Below, in pieces: positions 16,939 to 24,824 of a stretch of 31,723 nt of DNA (position 1 is its first letter; each line of letters starts with the position of its first letter). The notes beneath the pieces are model-generated. The model did not search any database. It was not told the DNA's origin and worked only from the letters and a program-made list of their open reading frames with translations. This stretch comes from Pontimonas sp. GTDB taxonomy: Bacteria > Actinomycetota > Actinomycetes > Actinomycetales > Microbacteriaceae. The translations under genes and the position numbers were made by a program. The DNA lies in the NCBI GenBank assembly GCA_017852615.1, contig JAFMKX010000001.1, forward strand, positions 117,533 through 149,255, written 5' to 3'.

Positions 16939-17169
16939 CTAGGCGTGTTCCTTAGGTTGAAATTTCGGGCCCTTGACACCCCAGCCGAGAGCGGCGAGCA
17001 CGAAGCCCAGTGCCCAGCCCACCAGAACACCGACACCACCAGCAATCACCAGCCACCACACCCCTAGAAAGAATGCGATGCCTGCGACCGAGAGCGCAAG
17101 CAGCATCACGGTCACAGCAATCCACGCAGCAGGTGAGTGGCCGTGTCCGGGGTCCGAGCTGGGATTCAT
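16939..17169 (-). CDS. Small two-helix membrane protein in trp operon
   Basis: A 76-residue protein with a short His/Ser N-terminus containing HGHSPAAWIAV, two strongly hydrophobic segments at about residues 15-35 and 38-60, and a charged tail ending KGPKFQPKEHA. The HG-x-PAAW motif and the position before trpC match a family conserved across actinobacterial trp loci, annotated only as HGxxPAAW or DUF6704 type. Function is unknown. The ATG at 17169 has AAGGAGA 5-6 nt upstream. The conserved place beside Trp genes hints at a role tied to tryptophan or membrane supply, but that is inference. Confidence 0.85.
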   Translation of the reverse strand: MNPSSDPGHGHSPAAWIAVTVMLLALSVAGIAFFLGVWWLVIAGGVGVLVGWALGFVLAALGWGVKGPKFQPKEHA

Positions 17170-17199
17170 GGTTTCTCCTTAGGAATTTTCGAGATAACT

Positions 17200-17751
17200 C
17201 TACCGTTTAGTGGGGTCAATACCTTCGCTGAGGTCATCCCAGGTTGCCACAGAATCCTCCAGAGAAGCCGAACGAGCGCGTCGCTCATACCGAGAGGCAC
17301 CGGGGCTCGTGCGAGGTTCCCCTAACGCCACGATTCCTCCCAGGATTATCAGCCCGAGAGCGCCGATGGCAAGGAAATGGCTTCCGGAGACGGACACGCT
17401 CTCCACCAGCTCTCGGGCGGCATTTCCTGACACACCTGTGGCGGCGGTGATCTCCGAGAGCGCAGACTCCACCGGTGCCGAGGCGCTGGAGATGATGGCT
17501 ACCACTGCCCCACCGGACGCGAGCACTTGAATCGCAGCGAGCATGCGGCGCACCACTCCCTGGAATGTCCACCGGGCGCCATAGGCGACAAGCGCCAGTA
17601 CCGCTAAGGATGAGCTCGCTGCGCTAGCGTCCCATCCCGTGACAGGGAGGGTTGAGCCCGTAGTGAGCACCAGTGTCCACCAGGAAGACGAGGCGGCACC
17701 GAGACCTATCGCCACTCCGGCGAGGGTGAGCAGGTGTGGCAAGGATTTCAT
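17200..17751 (-). CDS. Trp operon-associated membrane protein (TIGR02234 type)
   Basis: A 183-residue integral membrane protein with four predicted helices: about 7-30 (after MKSLPHLL), 47-62, 69-90 and 124-144. A soluble, basic then acidic C-terminal tail of about 40 residues follows. The WWTLV and TGWDAS segments and the site directly after trpE fit the actinobacterial trp_oprn_chp family. No function is known; no transport motif is visible. Its ATG overlaps the trpE stop (ATGA). The 30-nt gap before the next gene contains only that gene's ribosome site. Confidence 0.87.
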   Translation of the reverse strand: MKSLPHLLTLAGVAIGLGAASSSWWTLVLTTGSTLPVTGWDASAASSSLAVLALVAYGARWTFQGVVRRMLAAIQVLASGGAVVAIISSASAPVESALSEITAATGVSGNAARELVESVSVSGSHFLAIGALGLIILGGIVALGEPRTSPGASRYERRARSASLEDSVATWDDLSEGIDPTKR

Positions 17752-19262
17752 CGCGCATCAGGTTCTAAAGCATTAGCAATAGCGATGGCTCGCGCAGGCG
17801 CTGAAGCCTTGTGGATTGTTTCCATGTACTCGGCATCCGGGTCCGAGTCGGCAACGATTCCAGCCCCAGCCTGCACGATGGCAAGACCATCCCGCATCCA
17901 TACGGTGCGGATGGTGATAGCGAGGTCGGCGTCGCCACTGTGACCGAAGTAGCCCACGACTCCCCCATACACACCGCGCTGGCAGGGTTCTAACTCATCA
18001 ATGATTTCGAGTGCTCGGGGTTTGGGTGCCCCGCTCAGGGTTCCGGCGGGAAATGCCGCTTCAAAAACATCCACACTGGTGGCCTCGGGAGTGAGCTCGC
18101 CCTCCACCGATGACACCAAGTGCATGATGTGGCTAAAGCGCTCCACCTCCATGAACTGACTCACTTCGAGTGTTCCCGGTGCGCACACCTTGGACAGGTC
18201 GTTGCGCGCCAAATCGACCAACATCAGGTGCTCTGCTTGCTCCTTGAGATCGCGTGACATGGAGGCTGCGTGCGCTTGATCTTCCTCAGGCGTCGCCCCC
18301 CGGGGTCTAGATCCTGCAATCGGGTGCGAGACAACCCGGCGCTGGTATACCGTCACCAGTGCTTCAGGGGACGAACCCACTACGTGATAGGGATGCCCCT
18401 CTTGGTCTTCACATTCGAGTAAATACATATACGGACTGGGATTGACCGAGCGCAAGACTCGATACACCTCGAGAGCACTCGCGCTCACCGGAAGGTGGAA
18501 TTGCTGGGAGAGAACAACCTGGAATACATCTCCATCGGTGATGTATTGCTTGGCTTTGGCGACCATCTCGAGGAAGCTCTGACGCTCGATAGTGGGCGTG
18601 GGGAGAACTTCCTCCGGCTCGCTGCGCTGGTGCAGCGTGGAGGCACTGGGCTTAGCCAAGGTGTCGTGCACGTTATTGACTCGATCGACTGCGTGGTCGT
18701 AGTCGCTCTCGCTCACTCCCGAGGCACTGTGAACCAGTGCGACGATCACGACTTCGGAGCTGTGGTGGTCAAAAGCGACAAAGTCTTTCACCAAGGACAT
18801 ATACAGCGAGGGCACATCGTGAGTGGACGGTGGCGCATCGGGCAAATCCTCCAGCTCTCGCACCATCTCCCACCCCAAATGGCCCACCAGACCACCGCTA
18901 AAGGGAGGCAGTCCCGGCACAGGGTCACTGGCCCATCGCTCGTTCAGCGCGTGCAGGGCCGCAAGGGGCTCAGCCGGCATAGTGGCGCCAAAGGCGTCCT
19001 GCTCCGACATTCCCCGATCCATCCAGCGAGCGCGTCCTTGCTCAGAGGTCAGTACTCCGTGGCTGGACACCCCCAGGAAGGAATATCGCGACCATTTGCC
19101 CGCCTGATCGGCCGACTCGAGCAGGAAAGACCCAGGGCCTGTGCTGAGTTTGCGATAAAGCCCCATCGGCGTCTCACTATCGGCAAAAAGCCTGCGCACG
19201 ACCGGAACCACGCGCCGGGTGCGCCCGGCTTCGAGAAATTCTTCACGGCTGGTGTCGGTCAT
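17748..19262 (-). CDS. trpE: Anthranilate synthase component I
   Basis: Converts chorismate to anthranilate with ammonia from a TrpG subunit, committing flux to tryptophan. The 504 residues include the LLES feedback-binding motif (47-50), so tryptophan inhibition is expected. The chorismate-binding domain carries VSQQFHLPV, NPSPYMYLLE, SPEALV, GSRPRGATPEED, LVDLARNDL, AGTLSGAPKPRA and GGVVGYFG. No trpG or trpD is in the window, so they must lie elsewhere. The ATG at 19262 overlaps the hisI stop (ATGA). No leader peptide or attenuator is possible in the usual place, because hisI abuts it. Confidence 0.97.
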   Translation of the reverse strand: MTDTSREEFLEAGRTRRVVPVVRRLFADSETPMGLYRKLSTGPGSFLLESADQAGKWSRYSFLGVSSHGVLTSEQGRARWMDRGMSEQDAFGATMPAEPLAALHALNERWASDPVPGLPPFSGGLVGHLGWEMVRELEDLPDAPPSTHDVPSLYMSLVKDFVAFDHHSSEVVIVALVHSASGVSESDYDHAVDRVNNVHDTLAKPSASTLHQRSEPEEVLPTPTIERQSFLEMVAKAKQYITDGDVFQVVLSQQFHLPVSASALEVYRVLRSVNPSPYMYLLECEDQEGHPYHVVGSSPEALVTVYQRRVVSHPIAGSRPRGATPEEDQAHAASMSRDLKEQAEHLMLVDLARNDLSKVCAPGTLEVSQFMEVERFSHIMHLVSSVEGELTPEATSVDVFEAAFPAGTLSGAPKPRALEIIDELEPCQRGVYGGVVGYFGHSGDADLAITIRTVWMRDGLAIVQAGAGIVADSDPDAEYMETIHKASAPARAIAIANALEPDAR

Positions 19263-19615
19263 GATCCCTCGTGAGCGTCAAAGCAGGAACGAGAACCGGT
19301 GTGACAGGCGGCCCCGTGTTGGCGGACTTCCATGAGCAGGGCATCGCCATCACAATCTGCCCTCACGCGCACGACATGTTGGGTGTGGCCGCTGGTGTCA
19401 CCTTTGCGCCAGTATTCGCCTCGGGAACGACTGAAATAGGTCACACGACCCTCACTGAGCGTTCGCCTCAGGGCCTCTCGATCCATCCAGGCCATCATCA
19501 ATACATCGCGAGTCTCGTGGTCCTGAGCGATTACGGCAACCAGCCCTCGATCGTCAAAGGACACATAGTCGAGCAAATCGGAGGGGGCATCGATGGCCTC
19601 AGGCTGTTCATTCAT
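19259..19615 (-). CDS. hisI: Phosphoribosyl-AMP cyclohydrolase
   Basis: Third step of histidine synthesis, opening the purine ring of phosphoribosyl-AMP. The 118 residues are a stand-alone HisI domain, not fused to HisE. Family motifs are MMAWMDREAL, TYFSRSRGEYWRKG, SGHTQHV and the metal-site region DCDGDAL...HGAACHTG. ATGA overlaps on both sides couple it to hisF and trpE; the hisI-trpE link joins the two amino-acid pathways. Confidence 0.96.
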   Translation of the reverse strand: MNEQPEAIDAPSDLLDYVSFDDRGLVAVIAQDHETRDVLMMAWMDREALRRTLSEGRVTYFSRSRGEYWRKGDTSGHTQHVVRVRADCDGDALLMEVRQHGAACHTGSRSCFDAHEGS

Positions 19616-20373
19616 CTAACGATCACTCCGGCTTGAGAAAGGGCTGCTTTTACTTCACCCACACTGACTTTATCGTGGTGGAAGATGGACGCCGCGAGAA
19701 CAGCATCCGCCCCCGCTTCCACGGCAGCAACGGTGTCGCTGGCTTTGCCAGCACCCCCCGAGGCCACCAGGGGAACATTCACCACAGCTCGGATAGCCCG
19801 GATCATCTCGACGTCAAAACCGTCTTTGGTTCCATCAGCGTCGATGGAATTGAGCAACACTTCCCCAGCTCCGCGCTCACAAGCCTGTGCAGCCCAGGCC
19901 AGTGCATCGATACCAGCACTGGTGCGACCACCGTGGGTGGTGACGACAAAGCCTGACGGCTGTTCGGCGTCTCGTTTGGCATCGACCGAGACCACACAAA
20001 TCTGGGATCCAAAGTGCGCAGCGATGTCGTCGATCAGCGAGGGGTTCGAGATTGCCGCACTGTTAACGCTGATCTTGTCTGCACCGGATTCCAGGAGGCG
20101 CCCGACATCGGAAACGGTGCGAATGCCCCCACCCACCGTCAGGGGTATGAAAACGTTTTCTGCGGTGTGCCGGACCAAATCGTAGGTGGTGGATCGGTCA
20201 TCCACCGTTGCCGTGACATCGAGAAACGTGATCTCATCCGCCCCTTGCGCGCCATAGAGAGCCGCCAGCTCCACAGGGTCTCCGGCATCCTGGAGATTTT
20301 CAAACTTCACACCCTTGACGACACGACCTCGATCGACATCCAGACAGGGAATGACCCGAACCGCGAGGGTCAT
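19612..20373 (-). CDS. hisF: Imidazole glycerol phosphate synthase cyclase subunit
   Basis: With HisH (not in this window) it turns PRFAR plus ammonia into imidazole glycerol phosphate and AICAR. The 253-residue barrel has both catalytic aspartates: Asp12 in VIPCLDVDRGRVVKGV and Asp131 in VVSVDAKRD. Phosphate loops are VGGGIR and VASGGAG. Its start overlaps the hisG stop by one base (TGATG), and its stop overlaps hisI (ATGA). Confidence 0.97.
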   Translation of the reverse strand: MTLAVRVIPCLDVDRGRVVKGVKFENLQDAGDPVELAALYGAQGADEITFLDVTATVDDRSTTYDLVRHTAENVFIPLTVGGGIRTVSDVGRLLESGADKISVNSAAISNPSLIDDIAAHFGSQICVVSVDAKRDAEQPSGFVVTTHGGRTSAGIDALAWAAQACERGAGEVLLNSIDADGTKDGFDVEMIRAIRAVVNVPLVASGGAGKASDTVAAVEAGADAVLAASIFHHDKVSVGEVKAALSQAGVIVR

Positions 20374-21218
20374 CAGATGCGAGCGGCGTGAATGGCCGAC
20401 ACCAAAATGGCTCGTGCACCAAGGTCATACAACTCATCCATGACGTGATTCGCGTCATCCCGGAGCACCATCGCACGAACAGCAACCCACTCGGGATCCC
20501 GCAGGGGCGACACGGTGGGAGATTCCAATCCGGGGGTAATTTTTGACGCTGCCTCGATCAGGGCCGTGGGAAGGTCATAATCCATCAGCACATACTGCGC
20601 AGCCACCCACACGCCGTGCAGGCGACGTTTGAGAACCGAAATACCAGCGGTGTTCGGTTGGGCGCTGATCAATACGGCCTCTGATTCCAAGATCACCGGT
20701 CCAAATATTTCTAGGCCCTGGGCTTTGAGGGTGGCGCCGGTGGAGACGACATCTGCCACCGCATCGGCAACACCCAACTTGACCGCGGATTCCACTGCGC
20801 CATCAAGACCCACGATTTCTGCTTCAACACCGTGGGTTGCGAGGAAAGAGCGCACCAGTCCCGGATAGGACGTTGCCACACGTTTGCCCTGCAGATCAGA
20901 CACGGCGTCAAGACCGGAAGGCCCCGCGAAGCGAAAGGTTGAGTGGCCAAAACCAAGGGCCTGAATTTCTAGGCTTTCCGCCCCCGAATCCACCAACAAA
21001 TCGCGCCCGGTGATTCCCACATCCAACGCACCCGAGCCGACATAGGTCGCGATATCGCGGGGACGGAGGTAAAAGAATTCAACCCCATTACGGGGATCGG
21101 GAACCGTGAGCGCCCGTGGGTCGCGGCGACCAGCGTAACCAGCCTCGACCAACATCGAGACGGCGGTCTCCGACAACGTTCCCTTATTGGGAACCGCAAC
21201 GCGAAGAGGTCCACTCAT
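20373..21218 (-). CDS. hisG: ATP phosphoribosyltransferase, long form
   Basis: First, committed step of histidine synthesis. At 281 residues it is the long HisG form: two periplasmic-binding-like catalytic domains plus a C-terminal ACT-like domain (about 205-281), which in relatives binds histidine for feedback inhibition. It does not need HisZ. Signature ESAVKLGVADAVADVVSTGATL is at about 142-163, and VAVPNKGTLSE opens the protein. It overlaps hisE by ATGA and hisF by TGATG. Confidence 0.97.
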   Translation of the reverse strand: MSGPLRVAVPNKGTLSETAVSMLVEAGYAGRRDPRALTVPDPRNGVEFFYLRPRDIATYVGSGALDVGITGRDLLVDSGAESLEIQALGFGHSTFRFAGPSGLDAVSDLQGKRVATSYPGLVRSFLATHGVEAEIVGLDGAVESAVKLGVADAVADVVSTGATLKAQGLEIFGPVILESEAVLISAQPNTAGISVLKRRLHGVWVAAQYVLMDYDLPTALIEAASKITPGLESPTVSPLRDPEWVAVRAMVLRDDANHVMDELYDLGARAILVSAIHAARI

Positions 21219-21478
21219 AGTCGAGCCTCCACATCCTGTAGGGAAATTCCCCGCGCAACCATCATCACGCCTAGGTGATACATCAATTGGGAAATCTCCA
21301 GCGCTAATTCTTCATCGGTTTCGTGCTCGGCAGCCATCCACACTTCGGCTGCTTCTTCGACAATCTTTTTGCCGATGGCGTGAACCCCCGCATCTAAGAG
21401 TGCAGAGGTGTTGGAGTCATCAGGCCTGGTGGATTGGATTTCCTGAAGCTCGCTCAGGAGGGTTTCGAAAGTCTTCAC
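21215..21478 (-). CDS. hisE: Phosphoribosyl-ATP pyrophosphatase
   Basis: Second step of histidine synthesis, releasing pyrophosphate from phosphoribosyl-ATP. The 87-residue all-helical MazG-like domain has the metal-binding EEAAEVWMAAEHE helix and LALEISQLMYHL, the normal actinobacterial variant. The start is GTG at 21478. The only purine tract, GGGGGA, abuts it and is too close to act as a Shine-Dalgarno; TACTCT lies 6 nt upstream, which suggests a leaderless mRNA. It is probably the promoter-proximal gene of the his-trp run. Confidence 0.95.
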   Translation of the reverse strand: MKTFETLLSELQEIQSTRPDDSNTSALLDAGVHAIGKKIVEEAAEVWMAAEHETDEELALEISQLMYHLGVMMVARGISLQDVEARL

Positions 21479-21484
21479 TCCCCC

Positions 21485-21490
21485 AGAGTA
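21485..21490 (-). promoter_or_regulatory. -10 element for leaderless hisE / his-trp operon
   Basis: TACTCT on the minus strand, then GGGGGA, then the GTG at 21478. It fits TAnnnT with the 6-nt spacing that puts +1 at the start codon. It lies in the 24-nt gap after the FKBP gene and would drive the chain from hisE to lgt. No convincing -35 is seen. Confidence 0.42.
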
Positions 21491-21502
21491 CCGGGGGTTG
21501 GC

Positions 21503-21871
21503 CTAACGAGTGGCGAGCAGATCGATAGAGAACACCAAAGTTCTGCCCGAAAGCCGGTGCCCGCCACCAGCGGGACCATACGCCCACTCAGGGGGACAGA
21601 CCAATTCCCGCCGACCGCCCACGCGCATCCCAGGAATTCCCTCTTGCCAACCACGGATAAGCCCCTGAAGGGGGAACTGAATGCTCTCTCCCCTGCTCCA
21701 GGACGAATCAAATTCTTCACCGGTTTCAAAGTCGACGCCCACATAGTGGACCTCTACTGACGCACCCGGAGCAGCCGTGTCGCCCTCGCCCACAATCGTG
21801 TCCTGGATTACCAGCTCGGTAGGGGCTGGGCCCATCTGTGGGTCAATTTCTGGCTTCGTGCGCTCGCTCAT
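21503..21871 (-). CDS. FKBP-type peptidyl-prolyl cis-trans isomerase
   Basis: Folding helper that isomerises X-Pro bonds. The 122 residues are one FKBP domain (about 20-122) after a short polar N-terminus. There is no signal peptide or lipobox, so it should be cytoplasmic. Family landmarks are VEVHYVGVDFETGEEFDSSW, GLIRGWQEGIPGMRVGGRREL, PPEWAYG and LVFSIDLL, matching the active-site pocket of small FKBPs. The ATG at 21871 has AAGGAAG about 8 nt upstream. It follows rpe by 11 nt and is probably cotranscribed with it. Confidence 0.94.
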   Translation of the reverse strand: MSERTKPEIDPQMGPAPTELVIQDTIVGEGDTAAPGASVEVHYVGVDFETGEEFDSSWSRGESIQFPLQGLIRGWQEGIPGMRVGGRRELVCPPEWAYGPAGGGHRLSGRTLVFSIDLLATR

Positions 21872-21882
21872 GGTGATCTTCC

Positions 21883-22533
21883 TTACTGTGCAACAGCTCT
21901 CAGAGCTGCAATATTGGAATGTGGCTCCCCGGAACCATACACGCTAGATCCGGCCACAAACGTATTGGCCCCGTGGTGGAGAGCCAGCGGCAGAGTGGTG
22001 ACGGTAATTCCACCGTCGACCTCGACCAGGGGTGTGAGTCGATGAGCCGCCAGGTATTCAGAAAGTTCCCCCAGTTTGTCCATCATCTCGGGCATAAACG
22101 CCTGACCGCCAGCACCCGGCTCCACGGTCATAATCAGCACCATGTCAACCTCGTGAAACAGCTCGAGGTAGGGCTCCAGGGGCGTTGCGGGCTTGAGCGC
22201 CACCCCGGCAGCAGCGCCCGCCTGGCGAAGGTTGGCGACCACGCTAGAGCAATTCTTGGCCGCTTCGACATGGAAGGTGACCGACTGCGCTCCGACTTCC
22301 GCGTAGGTCACCGCGTGCTTGTCGGGGTTATCGATCATCAGGTGAACATCCAACGGGATGGGTGAGACCTGAGCAATGCGCCCCACTATTTGGGGGCCAA
22401 AGGTCAGTGCTGGCACAAAGTGGTTATCCATCACATCCACATGGACCGCATCGGCTGTGTCGATGCGTCGCAGTTCAGATTCAATGTTGACAAAATCTGC
22501 AGCGAGAAGACTGGGGTGGAGACGAATAGACAT
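21883..22533 (-). CDS. rpe: Ribulose-phosphate 3-epimerase
   Basis: Interconverts ribulose 5-phosphate and xylulose 5-phosphate in the pentose phosphate pathway. The 216-residue barrel has PSLLAADF, the metal-site HVDVMDNHFVP, DVHLMI, and VEVDGGI. The phosphate-gripping loop reads VEPGAGGQAF, where many homologues have VEPGFGGQxF. The ATG at 22533 has no Shine-Dalgarno site but has TAGGCT 6 nt upstream; the first three bases of that hexamer are the stop codon of rsmB. Leaderless transcription is therefore likely in addition to any read-through from fmt-rsmB. Confidence 0.97.
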   Translation of the reverse strand: MSIRLHPSLLAADFVNIESELRRIDTADAVHVDVMDNHFVPALTFGPQIVGRIAQVSPIPLDVHLMIDNPDKHAVTYAEVGAQSVTFHVEAAKNCSSVVANLRQAGAAAGVALKPATPLEPYLELFHEVDMVLIMTVEPGAGGQAFMPEMMDKLGELSEYLAAHRLTPLVEVDGGITVTTLPLALHHGANTFVAGSSVYGSGEPHSNIAALRAVAQ

Positions 22534-22539
22534 TGCCCA

Positions 22540-22545
22540 AGCCTA
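22540..22545 (-). promoter_or_regulatory. -10 element for leaderless rpe
   Basis: TAGGCT on the minus strand, then 6 nt (TGGGCA), then ATG at 22533. Its TAG is also the rsmB stop codon, so gene end and promoter core share bases. Confidence 0.48.
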
Positions 22546-23907
22546 ACGCGGGGAGCTCTCGTTCACCCGGAGCAGCTGGATAAACATAGCGTCGGTGCCA
22601 TGACGATGGGTCCACAATTGAACGCCGGACCCCCGTCTCGCTCCAGGAACCGCCCGGCCTACTATCTCCTCGAGCACCAGAGGGGTATCCATGGCCTCTA
22701 CATTCGGGTGGTGAGCCAGCGCTGCTCTCACAATGTCTGTGGTTTCCGCCGTCACCGGCGAGCACGTCACATACGCAACGATGCCTCCAGGCTTAGTCAG
22801 TGTCACAGCGGAGTTAAGAAGTTGCGTTTGAGTCTCCACTAAACCCACCAGGTCAGAGTGCTTTTTACGCCACCGAGCCTCGGGTCGACGGCGCAACGCC
22901 CCGAGGCCAGAACACGGCGCATCGAGCAACACCCGATCAAAGAGTTCATTCCCGAGCGGTGGAGAAATCGCATTGACTACGCTGACGGACACTGATTCCG
23001 AATGACGGTTCGAAATAGCTGCCACCGATTGGGAAACCAAGGCTGCTCGATGCGGTTGGATCTCCCAAGCCGTGACCGAAGCACCCGAATTGAGGGCCTC
23101 TGCGGCCAACACGGCGGTTTTCCCTCCGGGACCAGCACACATGTCGAGCAGGCGCTCCCCTGCCCGCAGCGGCAATGCTTTAGTGAGCAACAGTGCTGCG
23201 AGTTGGGAGCCTTCATCTTGCACTCGCAGGTGACCACTGACCAACCGAGGGTCTTCACCCGGATTCCCTGCGGGCGCATAAGATCCCAGCGGTGAGAGGG
23301 CTGTGCGTTCTTCGTCGTCGCGGGGAGTGGAAAACCCGGGCAGGTGCACGTAGGTCACCCGGGGAGGTTCGTTATGGGCTGTGAGAGCATCAGCGAGTTC
23401 CGATTCGCCACCACACTGGCTGAGGGCTTGCTCAATTTCGCTGACAATCCAGGTGGGATGACTGACACTACCTCCGGTATCGGCTGCGATCACCGACTCC
23501 CAGTGTGAGACTTCCTGAGCGGTGACCGCCCTCATCACGGCATTGATAAACCCCACGGCTTTGAACAGTCCCTTGCCCTTGGCTAACCGGACGCTCTGAT
23601 CGACCGCTGCGTGGTTGGGAACCCGAAGGTGGAGCACTTGGTAGACGCCCAGGCGCAAGATATCGAGCACATGGGCATCGACCTTCTCCCAGCGCCCCGA
23701 TATGCAGGCTCGAAGCACGACCTCTAGCTCTCCGCTGGCACGCAGCGATCCATAGACGAGCTCCGTCACGAGGCCTTTATCGCGTTGGTCCAAACCGGAG
23801 CGCGCGAGCGCTTTAGGCAACGCTAGATTCGCAAAAGCCTCTTCCTCTCGAACCGCGGTGAGGACGTCTAATGCCACTTCCCGAGGGTTAGGAGACTTAG
23901 TCGACAA
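22543..23907 (-). CDS. rsmB: 16S rRNA m5C967 methyltransferase
   Basis: Methylates C967 of 16S rRNA (E. coli numbering) using SAM. The 454 residues comprise an N-terminal NusB-like RNA-binding domain (about 1-140) and a C-terminal Rossmann methyltransferase. SAM loop is LLDMCAGPGGKTA. The two RNA m5C cysteines are both present: Cys332 in DAPCSGLGALRRRPE and Cys382 in YVTCSP. The start is taken as TTG at 23907, overlapping the fmt stop by 11 nt; GTG at 23877 is the next choice and would shorten the NusB domain slightly. No strong ribosome site precedes either, so coupling to fmt is likely. Confidence 0.95.
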   Translation of the reverse strand: MSTKSPNPREVALDVLTAVREEEAFANLALPKALARSGLDQRDKGLVTELVYGSLRASGELEVVLRACISGRWEKVDAHVLDILRLGVYQVLHLRVPNHAAVDQSVRLAKGKGLFKAVGFINAVMRAVTAQEVSHWESVIAADTGGSVSHPTWIVSEIEQALSQCGGESELADALTAHNEPPRVTYVHLPGFSTPRDDEERTALSPLGSYAPAGNPGEDPRLVSGHLRVQDEGSQLAALLLTKALPLRAGERLLDMCAGPGGKTAVLAAEALNSGASVTAWEIQPHRAALVSQSVAAISNRHSESVSVSVVNAISPPLGNELFDRVLLDAPCSGLGALRRRPEARWRKKHSDLVGLVETQTQLLNSAVTLTKPGGIVAYVTCSPVTAETTDIVRAALAHHPNVEAMDTPLVLEEIVGRAVPGARRGSGVQLWTHRHGTDAMFIQLLRVNESSPR

Positions 23908-24817
23908 GGGTCACACCGTTGGGGAGTCCCCGAAACCAATCCACGGCCTTCATCTGATTTTTCCCCGCAGGTTTCACCATTCGTAACGTCACCGGATCAC
24001 TAGCCGTTCCCACCAGAATTCCCTCGTCACCAACCCGAAGAGACCCCGGCGCCATCGCGGCTTCCCCGGTGGCAGGGGTCATTTCGAGGATGTTGACACG
24101 ATCTGACGTATCAGAGCGCTGGGCATAGGCACCCGGCTCCGGCGTCATGGCGCGGAACTGCTGATACACCCTCTCCCATGGCTGGGACCACACGATTTTG
24201 CCATCCTCGGAAAAAGGTTTCGGAGCTAGCGTCACATCGCCCGTTTGCTCGCTCAGGCTCACAGACCGCGATGCTAAATCCGCTAATAACTCGAGGACCA
24301 TGGCTGGGGCACGAGCAGCGAGCTTCGTGAGCAGGGTTCCTGTCGTGTCATGCGCGGCAATAGGAACCCTGCTGATCGAGGCAATGGGGCCGGTATCCAA
24401 GCCCTTTTCCAGGCGAAAGAGGCTAATGCCGGTCTCGCGATCTCCCTGAACAATGGCGTGAGCGACGGGGGCTGCTCCTCGCCATCGGGGCAAGAGAGAG
24501 AAATGCACATTCCACCACCCCTGTGGGAGCGCCTCGAGGGCAGTTTGATCGAGCAATCTCCCATAGGCGACCACAATGGCCACATCGGGAGAGCAGGCCT
24601 TCAGCGCTGCCGAGGTCTCCTCCGGTGAGCTCGGGGTGAACACCGCAAGCCCTTGTTCGTGGGCGAAAGACTCCACCGGTGTGGGGGTCAGAACCTTTTT
24701 GCGTCCCACGGGCCTGGCCGGTTGTGTCAACACACCGACGACCTGTACGCCCGCCTCGACCAGGGCGCGGAGGCACGGAAGGGCTGCGTCAGGACTACCA
24801 GCAAACAGGACTCTCAC
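23897..24817 (-). CDS. fmt: Methionyl-tRNA formyltransferase
   Basis: Formylates initiator Met-tRNA using 10-formyl-THF. The 306 residues contain the N-terminal formyltransferase fold with catalytic Asn103, His105 (NVHFSLLPRWRGAAP) and Asp141 (EKGLDTGPI). The C-terminal tRNA-binding OB-like domain runs from about 205. The fmt-rsmB pair is widespread. The GTG at 24817 has TAGGCT 7 nt upstream and no separate Shine-Dalgarno, pointing to a leaderless message, which is notable for a gene needed for formylated initiation. Confidence 0.97.
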   Translation of the reverse strand: MRVLFAGSPDAALPCLRALVEAGVQVVGVLTQPARPVGRKKVLTPTPVESFAHEQGLAVFTPSSPEETSAALKACSPDVAIVVAYGRLLDQTALEALPQGWWNVHFSLLPRWRGAAPVAHAIVQGDRETGISLFRLEKGLDTGPIASISRVPIAAHDTTGTLLTKLAARAPAMVLELLADLASRSVSLSEQTGDVTLAPKPFSEDGKIVWSQPWERVYQQFRAMTPEPGAYAQRSDTSDRVNILEMTPATGEAAMAPGSLRVGDEGILVGTASDPVTLRMVKPAGKNQMKAVDWFRGLPNGVTLVD

Positions 24818-24824
24818 CCTGGTG

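Noticed and set aside
19259..19262. trp leader peptide or attenuator before trpE
   Set aside because: trpE overlaps hisI by 4 nt, so there is no leader; no Trp-rich short ORF with alternative hairpins was seen.
18495..19274. 259-codon plus-strand frame opposite trpE
   Set aside because: Fully antisense to trpE, composition rich in His/Arg/Gly typical of shadow frames, no family resemblance.
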